From Loxodes magnus (Eukaryota; Ciliophora; Karyorelictea; Loxodida; Loxodidae), in assembly GCA_946699065.1 (NCBI GenBank), contig CAMPDV010001566.1, forward strand, positions 1 to 64,000: 64,000 nucleotides of DNA, read 5' to 3'. Every line of letters starts with the position of its first letter. Position 1 is the first letter of the stretch. Below are positions 51,301-62,224 of the stretch, piece after piece. Below the pieces are notes generated by a model. It saw nothing but the letters and a program-made list of their open reading frames with translations. It made no database searches and had not been told where the DNA came from. The position numbers and the translations under genes are program-made.

Positions 51301-52079
51301 CCATAAATACTTTACAATTAAGTATATTATTATTATTATTAAACCTTTTTGCTCTTAAATTAATCTTTTAGAAATCTGTTACCTTTTAAATCTCTTTTAC
51401 TATACTATAATTATAAACTAATTTAAATAAAAATAATTAACTCAAATAATTTAGAAACATAAAAAATACTTAATATTTTAATTAATAACTCCACACTTAT
51501 CAAACTATACCTAAAAGAATATCAAAACTAAATACCAGAACAAATTAAAAGAATCAGCAATAATTATAACTTCCTAATAAAATAATCAAAAATAATAATA
51601 AAGTATCCTTTTTACTTAAATACTAAAACTTAAACTAAACTAAATATTTTACATTTATTACATTTTAGTATACTCTCACAAATATTACATCTTAAATTTA
51701 CTCTTACCTAGATTAAATTAATTACATTTTTTTAAAAACCATCTTAACTATAAAATCTATTAAACTATATATTGCAATATAACAATATAACACTTAACCT
51801 TAAATACAAGATATTATTTTCTTAAATAGAATAAATAAGCAAAATCTAAACTTACTTTAAATATAACTTTTTACTAAAAAACTACTAATAAATAGCATTA
51901 ATTTTATTATATACATTAATTCCAAACTAAAACTTAAAACATAATATAAAATACATACACACCATAATTATGAAACTTATATATTCTAATAGCAAACTAA
52001 AAAGAATAAAATAATAAAGTATATTCAAAAGATAATTAAATTAAAATATAATCATATTATACTTATAAAAAAAATCGTG

Positions 52080-52866
52080 GAAGGTTTCAAATCAGGCTTC
52101 TATACTACCTCTTCCTAAGCCAAAAAGAAAGGGAGGAAGCAGGAAACCAAGACTTAATAATCTCCTCTATCTTAACCTTAATCCATACTGAACTAACGAC
52201 CTGGAATTTAACAAGAAGAGTGGAAGCTAGTACTGAAGACAGCCCATATAGATACTCCAATCTCAGCTTAGAAACTGAGAAAGCAGATGAAGTCTGCTCT
52301 CCACCAGGAGGTGACGGAATTCAATCCAGATGAGCATGGAATAACTCATCAGAGTAGTGCTAAACCTCAAGGAAGATGTTAGGAAACCCAAGAAAGACAA
52401 TGAAAAATTAATGGAAAAGCTTGACCTAGCTCAAGGAATAGAGTCAAGACTTATGTCTTAAGAACGAGAATTGAGTGCTTTCTGGAATATATCGTAGGAT
52501 TAAACTAGACTAATCCCAGAATTAGCATTAAAAACAGATTTAATTGGACAACAGACTTTAGAGACTAGAAGAGAAACTAAATGAGCAGAAAGGCGACGCT
52601 ATGTTGATTGAAGAAATTGACAAGAAATTGAAGAAGACCAAACCAATCAAGGTTGTAAAAAGATGCTATTATTGCGACTCGGAGCAATGCTTCTGAAGAA
52701 AATGCAAGGAAATCCTGAGCTTAAAGAACCTATACTGGGAAAAATAGAGAAAGAAACGCACAGAGCAATCCGGTTATCGGCAGAAAGAGGTGAAATTCCT
52801 CCAAGATCGCCAAACTTAATATTAATTTATAATCATATTATATTTTTATTTACTTTACATAAAATA
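52080..52866 (+). pseudogene. Zinc-knuckle family copy with CCCC knuckle
   Basis: A GC-richer island in AT-rich DNA. From ATG 52330 the coil aligns with the copy at 57086: SMEQLIRVVLNLKEDV against NSIEQLTELVKILLNEV, and SQERELSAFWNISQD against KQEREIDAYWNIQTE. Between about 52480 and 52570 the frame changes, then DAMLIEEIDKKL and the knuckle KRCYYCDSEQCFWRKC follow; the His is Cys and W is TGA. A CCCC knuckle could still bind zinc. About 250 bp upstream of the ATG is also open, with acidic and Pro-rich composition, and may be the true N-terminus. The frame change makes it a probable pseudogene. Confidence 0.55.
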
Positions 52867-53234
52867 TAATTGGTCATTAATACTTGTAATACTCTTTTGA
52901 ATAAAGGCAAACATATTGAGATATACTTTTTTATTTTTTAAATTAAGTAGAGATTTAAATAAAGTATATAAAGTCATTCATTCTCTCACCAATTTATCAC
53001 TATAACTATGTAAAATTGATTCTCACGTCCTATATCACTAATAAATTGCAACTTACCCCCTTATTAATACTTTTAACAAATACACATACATTCTATAAGC
53101 AATAATAATTATTAAATATTACCTTCTAATTAAGGTAATATAAAAAATAGTTGTTACCATCTAAAGAGAGAACTATAAATACCTCTTACATACTATCAAT
53201 ATAATAAAAAATTACGATCTTAATGGAAACTTAA

Positions 53235-53590
53235 AATGTAGCTTACCAACTATATGTTTTAAGAATGATAAATACTTACAGCCTATAGTTTTAAATAATA
53301 TTAAGTACTTACCTTCTATAGTTTTAAATAATATTAAATGTTTACCATCTATAGTTTTAAAAAATATTAAAAGTTTAACTTACAGACTATAAGTTTTAAA
53401 GAATATTAAATGCTTAACTTACCCCCTATAGTTATAAAGAATATTAAAGGCTTAACTTACATTCTATAAGTTTTAAAAGAATAGTAAATGCTTAGCTTAC
53501 ATACTATAAGTATAAAGAATATTAAATGTTTAACTTACTTGCTATAAGTTTTAAAGAATATTAAATGCCTAACTTACCTATAAATAAAAT
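53235..53590. repeat. Minisatellite of 33-39 bp units
   Basis: About ten imperfect tandem copies of a unit built on CTTAACTTAC-N4-CTATAAGTTTT followed by AAAGAATATTAAATG. The first four units are about 33 bp; the later ones are 38-39 bp owing to an added CTTAA. No coding role is seen. The array ends just before the 3' end of the RING/ubiquitin-like gene. Confidence 0.85.
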
Positions 53591-53674
53591 TTTTAAAATA
53601 TGTCGTACCTCCTAAATTATTTATAAAATAACTTACCCTCTTCTTTAATTAAACATTTAACTATTAATCTTACT

Positions 53675-54694
53675 TCACTTCATTTGAAGCCTTTCCCCAT
53701 TGACAAGTTATAAACTCGATATAGTTTAAGTGTCCTACAGTTTATTGTTGTTCTTTAAGATGTTGAGAGTATATGCGTATAACTAAGTTTAATTTTAGAT
53801 TTATTCTTTTATCTACTTTATCGTAGTCTCTTATTTGACCTAGAGCTATAATGTCTTATTGTTTGGCGATACTATGGTTATCTAGATATCCTAAAGTATT
53901 GCCTACTAAGGAATATTTTGATGTTAATAAATTGGTTTAGGATCTTCGTGTGGTGTTTTTTAAAACAGTTATTTTAACTAGTCTTGTTGTGAAGATAACT
54001 ACTATTACAGATTATAGACTTAGTTACTCAAATTTTATATCTCATTCTTCAAATGGCCATTTTCCTAAAGTATTTACACTTGATTTAACTTGTAATTGCC
54101 TAACTCCTCATAAACCTTAACCGATACCTAAATATTCTACTAGATGATCCTTTAAGCATCAGTTACTAATTTCATTACTTATGGCTCATACTTAGAAATA
54201 TCTAAACCTTAATAATCATACTACTACTACTAGTTATTGCTCTTATCCATCATCTATTTCTAGATTTTAAAGAACCTTAACTACTGTTAGATTTACTTAT
54301 CCCACTAAACCAACTACCTTTATAAGACGATGTTGTGCCTTAAAAACATAACTGCTTACATGCTTGATTAACTACTAGATGAAATTAAATTAGACCTTAG
54401 TCAATAAAACATAAGCTTAACGTAATTTCGAAGATTGATTCTCCAATAATGCTACCCTTTCCACGACACTCTTTTTACTCAAGATGCATAAGTAACTAAC
54501 TGTCTTCTTACAATCTCGAAGGATGGATCATATGAACTTGCTGACAGTTTGCACATTCGATACTTTTGCTGCTTAAAAAATTAATTATAAGTACAGATTG
54601 CACATATGTTATGCTAACATGGCAAAAACATGGGAAGCCTTTCCTTTCCGTCGAAGATTCCTTTGCAAGATTGACATTAAGCAATCTAGGACAT
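53675..54694 (-). CDS. RING / coiled-coil / ubiquitin-like protein
   Basis: ATG 54692-54694 begins a RING finger: CQSC, then LPCQHNICAIC; the final pair ECANCQQVH is in the +1 frame. The coil (VERVALLENQSSKL) aligns with the RING-WD40 gene in a third frame, and from YEPQVMKLV onward the frame is that of the ATG again. Three slips in the same direction leave the span at exactly 340 codons. The C-terminus, after a coil (LQENGHLKNEIQNLSNQ), reads ITIVSPNNKTLQLQVKQETT, then IKQIKEQIQNQT and LQDTQTISSLQLVNGERL, and ends at TGA 53675-53677. This beta-strand, helix, beta-strand order resembles the ubiquitin fold, without a terminal Gly-Gly, so it would be a fixed Ubl domain rather than a conjugated tag. 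RING plus Ubl suggests a role in ubiquitin signalling. The Ubl call is by pattern only. Confidence 0.6.
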
Positions 54695-54984
54695 TTTAAA
54701 TTATTATTTTTAGAAAATAAATCCTTATAAACAAAAAACCACTTAAGTATACTTTAAACAATACTATGAAATTAAAAAAATACGTAGATAAAAGAATAAT
54801 TTTATATTCTCTTTTCATTTCTATAATGATATTTCTTTTTAATTTTTACTATTTCTTCCTTTTTTTCAATAATTTTATCAGAAATAAGAAGCTTTAGCTA
54901 TTTTTATAGATGCTTTTATGAGATAAAAATGGTATTAATTCTCTCTGCTTTATTTTTAGATTTTTATTTCCTCTGATAATAAAT

Positions 54985-55034
54985 AAATTGGATTATAGAG
55001 CGCGTAGCACTCTCGTTGGTGCGCAGCTCTTTAA
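54985..55034 (-). repeat. Dispersed 40-nt GC-rich motif, copy c
   Basis: The minus strand reads AAAGAGCTGCGCACCAACGA then GAGTGCTACGCGCTCTATAA. GAGC and GCTC at its ends can pair around the inner hairpin. It lies downstream of the minus-strand zinc-knuckle relic at 55057-55343. Confidence 0.8.
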
Positions 55035-55056
55035 ATTAATTTTATTTAAAGTCGAA

Positions 55057-55343
55057 AAAAAATTTTATGTCTCTCTATCCTTATTTTCTCTTTCTGCAGT
55101 ACATCCCTGTAATTTTTCCTTCCAAAGCATAGGATGCAATATGCGATTACAGGTACATTGCCCCGACCTATGATGAAAGAAGTTTCCTCCTGGCATTCAG
55201 ATTTCTCCAGCTAGTCACATCTTCTTTCTCTTATAAATAGTTTGTCTTCCTCCGATTTATCCTCCGTCTGCGCTCATTTTTTAGTTGCCTTGCTAGGCCT
55301 CCAAGCAGCATCCGAAGGAAAGGGCTTTCCACCCTATTTAAAT
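55057..55343 (-). pseudogene. Zinc-knuckle family relic
   Basis: One minus-strand frame reads EDKSEEDKLFIRERR, then PVIAYCILCFGRKNYRDVL. The latter matches the knuckle framework C-X2-C-X4-H-X4-C with His replaced by Asn and the last Cys by Leu, followed by a basic tail. GC-rich compared with its flanks. The coil is missing, so this is a 5'-truncated or decayed copy. The 40-nt motif c follows directly downstream. Confidence 0.4.
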
Positions 55344-55555
55344 TCTGAATATTTTTTATAATATTGTAGTATAATAATAAATAATCTATTTAATCTTTTG
55401 ATACAATCTAGTTTTACAGTTATTGCTAATTCTTTGCTACTTTATTTTATTTTTAACTATTTGCTATGAGCAAGGTTATAGATTAGCTATTTTAGCTTTA
55501 TTGCATAATTCTATTTAAAATATCTTAAGTCTATTCAAATTATTTTTAACCACCA

Positions 55556-56663
55556 AATCGGCAAAGAAAAGAGAAGAAGGTGTGAATCTCAAAGAAAAAG
55601 TAATTTTCCCTCCTCTAGTCCTAGAAGAATACGACTATGTCTTCTAGAGCTCCATAAGAATAAGAACAGTCATTCAAGAAGCAATAAATATCTGCTCTGA
55701 TAGCAGAGAGTTCTTCTTATCCAGCTCCAGATATAATGAGTAGCTTGTTCTTTAGCTTAGATGAGCTGCAACAAGAAATTTATTTACTCAAGTCTGGAAA
55801 TTCTAAGGACAGAGTAGGTTTGCCGACTTAAATTAGGAACTTAAATTTGTTAAGATTGATCTGAAGAGGGAAGTCTAGAGATTATTGGTTGAGCTCAACT
55901 TGACCAAGAAGAATCATAATATTAGAGAAGCATTCTGGAGCAAGGGATTGGCTTCCTTGTGGTACAAAAAAAGACTTTAAGGTATCTCCCTACTTACTCT
56001 AGCCTATCCGCTAGAGATTGAAATAAGAGTATCATCCCTATTAGCTAAACCAATCTGCGAGCAAAGTAAGGTGTCGAAAAAGCAATAATTCAATTGTGGT
56101 AGTGGATGGTATCTTTACCGAAACTGTAAGAGATTTCTCTCTCAATAAAGAGATTATTGGAGATAATTAGAGGTAATTAGAGGCACAGAAGATATATCGC
56201 TAAGATAGTAAAGGAAAAACAAAATTATAAATTATACCGAAGTTAACTCCTCTTCCACGACTCTTCTAGGAGAATTTATAGGTAGAACTTGGATTATAAT
56301 AAAAAGGTAAAAATAACTTTTTAGAGCAAGAAATGGGATGGATACTGTTTAAAAAATGAAGTTTCAGCAGCATACAGAAATATCCTACTAATAGTAACAG
56401 AGGAAAAGCTGTTAAAAAAAAGTAATCCGATGTGGATATGGACGTGAAAAGGACTTAAAATATAACAAAAGTAACTAAGTTTATAAGTTATTTTATATAC
56501 AAAATTAAAAAGAAATATAAATTGGTCTGATGGCGTAAATCTTGAATAAGCAACTTCATATTAATTAATATTTGAATTAGTTTGCAATGGTTGTTATAAA
56601 TCTACATTCTTTAACCAATAAAAATGTAAATTTAGTAAATTTAAGTTTACATTTAAAGTAGGA
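55556..56663 (+). CDS. Zinc-knuckle family member, long and divergent
   Basis: A single frame is open for about 1.1 kb, with only one TGA, in the first half. A coil region contains the family signature KKNHNIREAFWSKGL, then YPLEIEIRV (compare PMEIE), then FNCGSGWYLYRNCKRF. In that last segment the second and fourth Cys of the knuckle align, the first Cys is lost and Tyr replaces His. The remaining 200 residues are unlike other copies. No ATG is visible at the 5' edge, so the start is unresolved. It is probably non-functional as a zinc binder, although the open frame is longer than in other copies. Confidence 0.4.
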
Positions 56664-57085
56664 AGATTAATAGAATAATATGATCTTTTATTTTTAACAA
56701 TAATAGACAATTATTTCCTTTTTACAGACTTTTTTATTAATTAAATATAAAATGTTGATAATTCATAGTGCTCAATATTGATGAAACTACATCAATATTA
56801 TTTATTATTAAATTAGCTTTCTTTATTACTACTACTAAAAATAAAAACTAATATATAATGAATATTTAACTAAGTATTATTAGAATTAGCTTAATTATAA
56901 AACGAAAGATAGAAAATAAAAAAGTAATTAAATAAACTTAATTAATAAACAAAAATACTTTTAAATTAAAACCATTAAAATTAACTAAAATCAAGCCAGG
57001 CTTTTTACCAAATTAAATTAGAAACGTAAAAAATTAATAAGAATCTGAAGAGAAAAAGTAGAAACAATCAAAACCGAGGAAGAGA

Positions 57086-57820
57086 ATGTCCACGTCTCCA
57101 AAGTAATAAGAAATTCCAATTGACTAAGATCTTTCAGAAATTAATATTAGTGAGGATCAAAATAGCATTGAATAACTTACAGAATTAGTAAAAATTTTGC
57201 TTAACGAGGTTAAAAAGCTTAAGGAGTAAAATCAAATATTGATAGAGAATCGTGGAAACGTAGAAAACAGATTAATTAAATAAGAAAGAGAAATAGATGC
57301 CTATTGAAATATTCAAACTGAATGCTCTTAGCAAATATAGTAAATGATATTAGACTCATAATCATAATTAATTAAATAAACAGAACGTGCATAATAGCCA
57401 GAACCAATTACGATATTGGGGCAAAATCAAATTTAAGAATAGTTTTAAAACAATTAGCAAGGTTATCAAATGGAAATTGAAAAAAGACAAAAAATTTATC
57501 AGAATACAATGAAGAGTAGAAAGTGCTATTACTGCAAGAAAAAAGGACACTAATATAAATAGTGTAGAAATTTCTATGTATTCAAGAATGAATTTAGTTA
57601 GAGAGTTAAGAGACTGACAGAAAGAATTTATATTACTGAGAGAAGATCTATTTATCTAATTAAAGAGACAAGCGCCAAAAGAATACTAGCAAGGTAGTTG
57701 GATGAAAGATGGAGAGAGAAGAGAAATACAAGATTTAAGATAAGAAAAAATAGAAATGAAACAATAAACTTTTCTTTTTATCCACCAGACTATTCTGGCT
57801 GGAAAGAGGGAAATTGGTGA
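57086..57820 (+). CDS. Coiled-coil protein with intact CCHC zinc knuckle
   Basis: ATG 57086 to TGA 57818-57820 is 245 codons in one frame. Order: acidic N-terminus (MSTSPKQQEIPIDQDLSE); coil (IEQLTELVKILLNEVKKLKE); the signature QEREIDAYWNIQTE, W by TGA; a Gln-rich linker; YQMEIEKRQ; the knuckle RKCYYCKKKGHQYKQC with exact C-X2-C-X4-H-X4-C spacing; and a basic tail (RIYITERRSIYLI, RWREKRNTRFKIRK) suited to nucleic-acid binding. This is the reference copy of the family. Its layout resembles Gag/ORF1 proteins of retroelements, but no polymerase is attached. It precedes the TPR pseudokinase gene by about 130 bp on the same strand. Confidence 0.7.
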
Positions 57821-57953
57821 AAATCCAAGAAGACCTCTAAACAATTGTATCGATTATTATTATTATAAAAAGCATTAAAAGCTAAAAAATATAAGTATAT
57901 TAATAGCTATAAAAAGGTTTAATAATTACTAAATTATTATTAACATTTATAAA

Positions 57954-60714
57954 ATGTCTGAAGCTTAGTAATATATCAAATAAGCAATTTAGTTTATCAA
58001 CAAAGGAAATTATCAGAAAGCTATTGAGTACTTAGACATAGCTATTATATTAGATCCTAATGCTGCAGCTGCTTATTAAAATAAAGGAATTGCATTGAAT
58101 GAATTAGGAAAATATAAAGAAGCAATCTAGAGCTACGATATAGCTCTGAAACTAGATCCTAATTATGTAGCTGCTCATGGAAATAAAGGAAGTGCACTTT
58201 AAAGATTAGGAAAATACACTGAAGCAATTTAAAGCTTAGATATAGCTCTATAACTAAATCCTAATCTAGAAGCTGCTCATTAAAACAAAGGAAATGCATT
58301 AAGTCGATTAGGTAGAAATGTCGAAGCAATTTAGAGCTACAATACAGCTCTGAAATTAAATCCTAATTTAGCAGCTGCTCATAATTCTAAAGGATTTGTA
58401 CTGATAGAATAAGGAAAATATAGTGAAGCAATTTAAAGTTTAGATATCGCTCTAAAAATAGATCCTAATGATGCAAATATTCATGGTAATAAAGGAATAG
58501 CTCTGAATCGATTAGGGAGAAATATCGAAGCAATTTATAGCTTAGATATATTTCTCAAACTAAATCCTAATAATGCAACTGCTCATTATTATAAAGGAAA
58601 TGCGCTGAAAGAATTAGGTAAATGCAATGAAGCAATCTAGAGCTACAATGTCGCAATGAAACTAGATCCTAATAATGCGGCTATTCATGGAAATAAAGGA
58701 ATTGCACTGAATCGATTAGGGAGAAACATCGAAGCAATTTAAAGCTTAGATATAGCTCTATAATTAAATCCTAATGATGCAGCTGCTCATAGTAATAAAG
58801 GAATAATACTGAAAGAATTAGGTAGAAACATCGAAGCAATTTAAAGCTTAGATACTGCTCTAAAACTAGATCCTAATAATGCAGCAATTCATAATAATTA
58901 AGGAATAGCCCTGAAAAAATAAGGTAAACACGTCGAAGCCATTAAGAGCTACAATAAAGCTCTAAAACTGGATCCTAGATTAACAGCTGCTCATGGTAAT
59001 AAGGGAAATGCACTGAAAGAATTAGAGAAATACAAAGAAGCAATTTAGAGCTACAATATTGCTCTAAAACTAGATAATAATTTAGAAGCTGCTCATTAAA
59101 ATAAAGGAATTGCATTGAATCGATTAGGGAGAAACATTGAAGCAATTTAAAGTTATGATATAGCTCTCTAACTAAATCCTAATAATGCAGATTTTCATTA
59201 CAATAAAGGATTTGCGCTTATAGAATAAGGAAAATATAACGAAGCATGTTAAAGCTTAGATATCTCTCTCAAATTAAATCCCAATAATTCAACTGCTCAT
59301 TAAAATAAAGGACTTGCATTATAATAGTTAGGAAAAAATAACGAAGCAATTTAAAGCTACGATTTAGCTCTCTAACTAAATCCTAATAATGTAGCTGCTC
59401 ATTAAAATAAAGGAGTGGCATTTATTGAGCTAGAGAAATATAATGAAGCAATCGAAAGTTTTAATTAAGTCATCAAACTCAAACCTAATTCACCAGTTGT
59501 CTTCCAAAATAAAGGAATTTCTCTTTATAAATTAGAAAATTATCTTGAGGCCATGTAATGCTTCGACTTAGCAACCTAACTTAATCCTAACTACGCATAA
59601 GCTTTTTATAAAAAAGGTAGTTGCCTTCAAAAATTAAATAGGAATCAAGAAGTTCTCGAATGTTTCCTTAAAGCAAAATAACTAGATCCAAATTTAGAAA
59701 TTCCTTAACTAAGAGTTTTAAGTGAAGTAAGCTAAGTAATGAATAGAATAACAGAAGAAGAAATAAGGAAATTCTCATAACAAACAGATAATAATTTTGA
59801 GATAAGAATATGGAACTATAAATATTTAGTTCCTAACAATTAATTTCTAGGGGAATTATAGAAATTGGCTTGTGATGAGTTCGGAACTACTTATCTGGCT
59901 AGTATCTAAGGAAGCATGTATGGATTTAAAGTATTTAACTAGTAGAACGATAAAATAATAGATTAGTTCTGATTTGAATGTAAAGAACTAATTTTAATAA
60001 AGAACTTAAGTGTTTAAAAACTTATAGGATTTGCTATCGATACTTAAGAACTAGCTCTTTTAACTGATTTTTAGAATAAAGGAAGTTTATTCTAAATTAT
60101 TTAAACGAAGTAGTTATTCAAAAAATAGCCTCTCTCGATACTATAAGAAACTTAACTTACTTAGTTAAATAGCAGAAGGTTTATAGGCTATTCACAATAG
60201 AAACTTAATTCATAAAGAAATAAAATCTCTTAATATTCTGTTAGATGATTAATATTGTCCTAAAATACTAACTTTTGGATTATTTAATTAAGATAACTGA
60301 TTAAGAGCAATAGAATAAAAAGGTGAACATCAATGAATGGCTCCTGAATAATTTGAAAAGAGAGTGAGTAAAAAAAGCGATATCTGATCTTTAGGTTGTA
60401 TAGGAGTAGAAATATTCAACGAAGGATTTCTTTATCCAGTTTAAGATTCTTAGTTAAAGTAAATAGTTTATATTGATAAAATGATTCCTATGTTTACGAG
60501 CGAAATATAACAAGAAACTTTATTAGTTGATCTATTTTACAGATGTTTAGCTTTCGACGAGAACATAAGACCAGACATAGATACTTTTATAAGTTAGTTA
60601 TAGCAAATAAAATAGAAATGAAGACCATATGAAGATATAAGTCAGTAACCTATAGAAGAAGCTGATAACAAAAAATAGAGTAAATCATTATTATAAGAGA
60701 AGAATAGTTTTTGA
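57954..60714 (+). CDS. TPR-array pseudokinase, one frame change
   Basis: ATG 57954, MSEAQ as in the paralogue at 32045. About 17 TPR units follow without a break to about 59690 (GKYKEAIQSYDIALKLDPN and variants). Then comes a linker with NRITEEEIRKF and the kinase-like domain: no glycine loop (ACDEFGTTYL), Lys in YGFKVF, HKEIKSLN instead of HRD, TFG instead of DFG, HQWMAPEQFEK, SDIWSLGCIGVEI. Stop TGA 60712-60714. Both catalytic Asp residues are missing, so it is probably inactive as a kinase. The span is one base over a multiple of three. The change lies near 60110-60145: either a 19-nt GT-AG intron (60110-60128) or a 5-bp loss relative to the intact paralogue, which codes straight through that site. 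The kinase parts of the two genes are nearly identical, so the duplication is recent. Confidence 0.8.
60110..60128 (+). other. Candidate 19-nt intron or frameshift site
   Basis: The stretch starts GTAG and ends ATAG; removing it restores the frame between FQIIQT and RYYKKLNLLSQ. Against it, the paralogue at 32045-33994 keeps the same GTAGTTATTC as coding sequence and differs by 5 bp just after. I favour a frameshifting deletion slightly over an intron. Confidence 0.35.
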
Positions 60715-61117
60715 CTTAAACTATATAACTTAAAATTTAATTATTAATTATTAAATAAAATTTTATTTATTCCAGTCTTCCATCTAATATATATCAATCA
60801 ATAATAAAGCAAAAACAAACATTTAGACTAGATCGATAAAATTGAATGCTTTCTCATCATAATCAGTAAGTAATTATGATATCTCATACTTAAATACTGC
60901 TAAAGTTATTTTTATTCTAGTTACTTTGCAAACTCATTTAAGAGCTTACTTATGAACCATTTTTCTAAAATTAAATTATGGGTATAGTTTTGATGAAACA
61001 AAGATCTTTACATTATCAAGAAAATATTTATTGCAATCATCATCTAACTATACCTATCTTGCTAGCAGTTTATAGAACTTTAAGCTTAAAAATAAAAGGA
61101 AGACTTTAAGTATATAA

Positions 61118-61924
61118 ATGACTTTGCATGTAAATCTATTCAAATTAAAACTTTTAACAAATGCATGTATGGAAAAATCCTTGATTTGGAATAAATAACT
61201 AAGAAATAAAAATGATGAAATGCTATGTTGAAGCATTCAATCATTTGAATAATAGATATGTCTGTGGAATTAATCTTGCTTTTCTCTTGAATAGGTGGCA
61301 TCGATAATTTTTTCTAACTTATAATATCCTTAATTTAAAACTAATATACTAATCCAATAAATACCTATCCAAAGCCTGACTTTATATTTATGAAACTACT
61401 CAAATTTTATAGCACTGAATAATTTTATTTTGAATGTGTCAGTAGAAAACCCCATAGAGCAAGACACTATTATCTTTGTATCTAGTATGTGAGAAAATTC
61501 TATCATCTTTGTGCTTTTTTATATAAGTGTGCATGATAAAATAACTATAGCTACTTTTTATTTTTCTAATTTCAATTTTGTTGATGATATCCTTTTGTAG
61601 TTTTAACTATCATGAGCTAGTTTCTTTATAAATTGAAATTTGTTGGAGTAATTTCTTTAGAAATAGTTTTTCTAAGCAATAAATTAGGTTTTATCCTTAT
61701 ATCAAGCTTGCTAATATCTTTTTAGTGTCACTCTCAATCTATCTTCGGTAATAATCACTCTGTTAACATAATGTACAACTTGAAGACTCACTTGAGGTAT
61801 ATAAAAGGAAGTAATAAAGAGAAAGACAAACTTAGTTACTTAAAACAAAAGATAAAATTTGATTTTAGAAGCTTCAGACACCATTTATAAGTTCCTAGAA
61901 AGGATTTTAAGTTATTATATCTGA
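61118..61924 (+). CDS. Unrecognised protein ending in TGA TGA
   Basis: ATG 61118 to TGA 61922-61924, followed immediately by a second TGA: 269 codons in one frame. The inferred protein is hydrophobic and aromatic-rich (NNFILNVSVENPIEQDTIIF, FYFSNFNFVDDILLQF) with internal W codons written TGA. The frame stays open upstream to about 60750, so the start may be earlier, close behind the pseudokinase gene. No transmembrane pattern or family motif is certain. The tandem TGA supports a real terminator. Confidence 0.5.
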
Positions 61925-62224
61925 TGAAAAAGATGAAAATTAAAGATATCAGCCTGATAATATTTTTACTCTATTTTGGTCTCTTCAGACAGGAAATAAA
62001 AAGAAGAAGGAGAGAGATCTGAGATAAGTAAGAGTGAAAAGATATAACAGACTGTACTTATTGTTGTTTCTAAAAATAGTAAGAAGAAAAAAGGGAATAA
62101 AATTTCCTGCAAGATGTAAATACTAGGATTATAATAGTAAATATAATAAATAGAATGCATGAAAAATAACTTTTTAATTGTAATTAATTTATTTTTTTAA
62201 ATTAAATATCTTAAAAATCTTAAA
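61925..62224. other. Short intergenic spacer
   Basis: Lies between two plus-strand genes. No signal recognised. A short minus-strand standard-code frame at 61966-62160 is not supported by any motif. Confidence 0.4.

Noticed and set aside
54988..55173. 61-residue frame beginning at a GC-rich island
   Set aside because: It reads the dispersed 40-nt motif and the zinc-knuckle relic on the wrong strand.
57368..57550. 60-residue minus-strand frame
   Set aside because: Shadow of the intact zinc-knuckle gene at 57086-57820.
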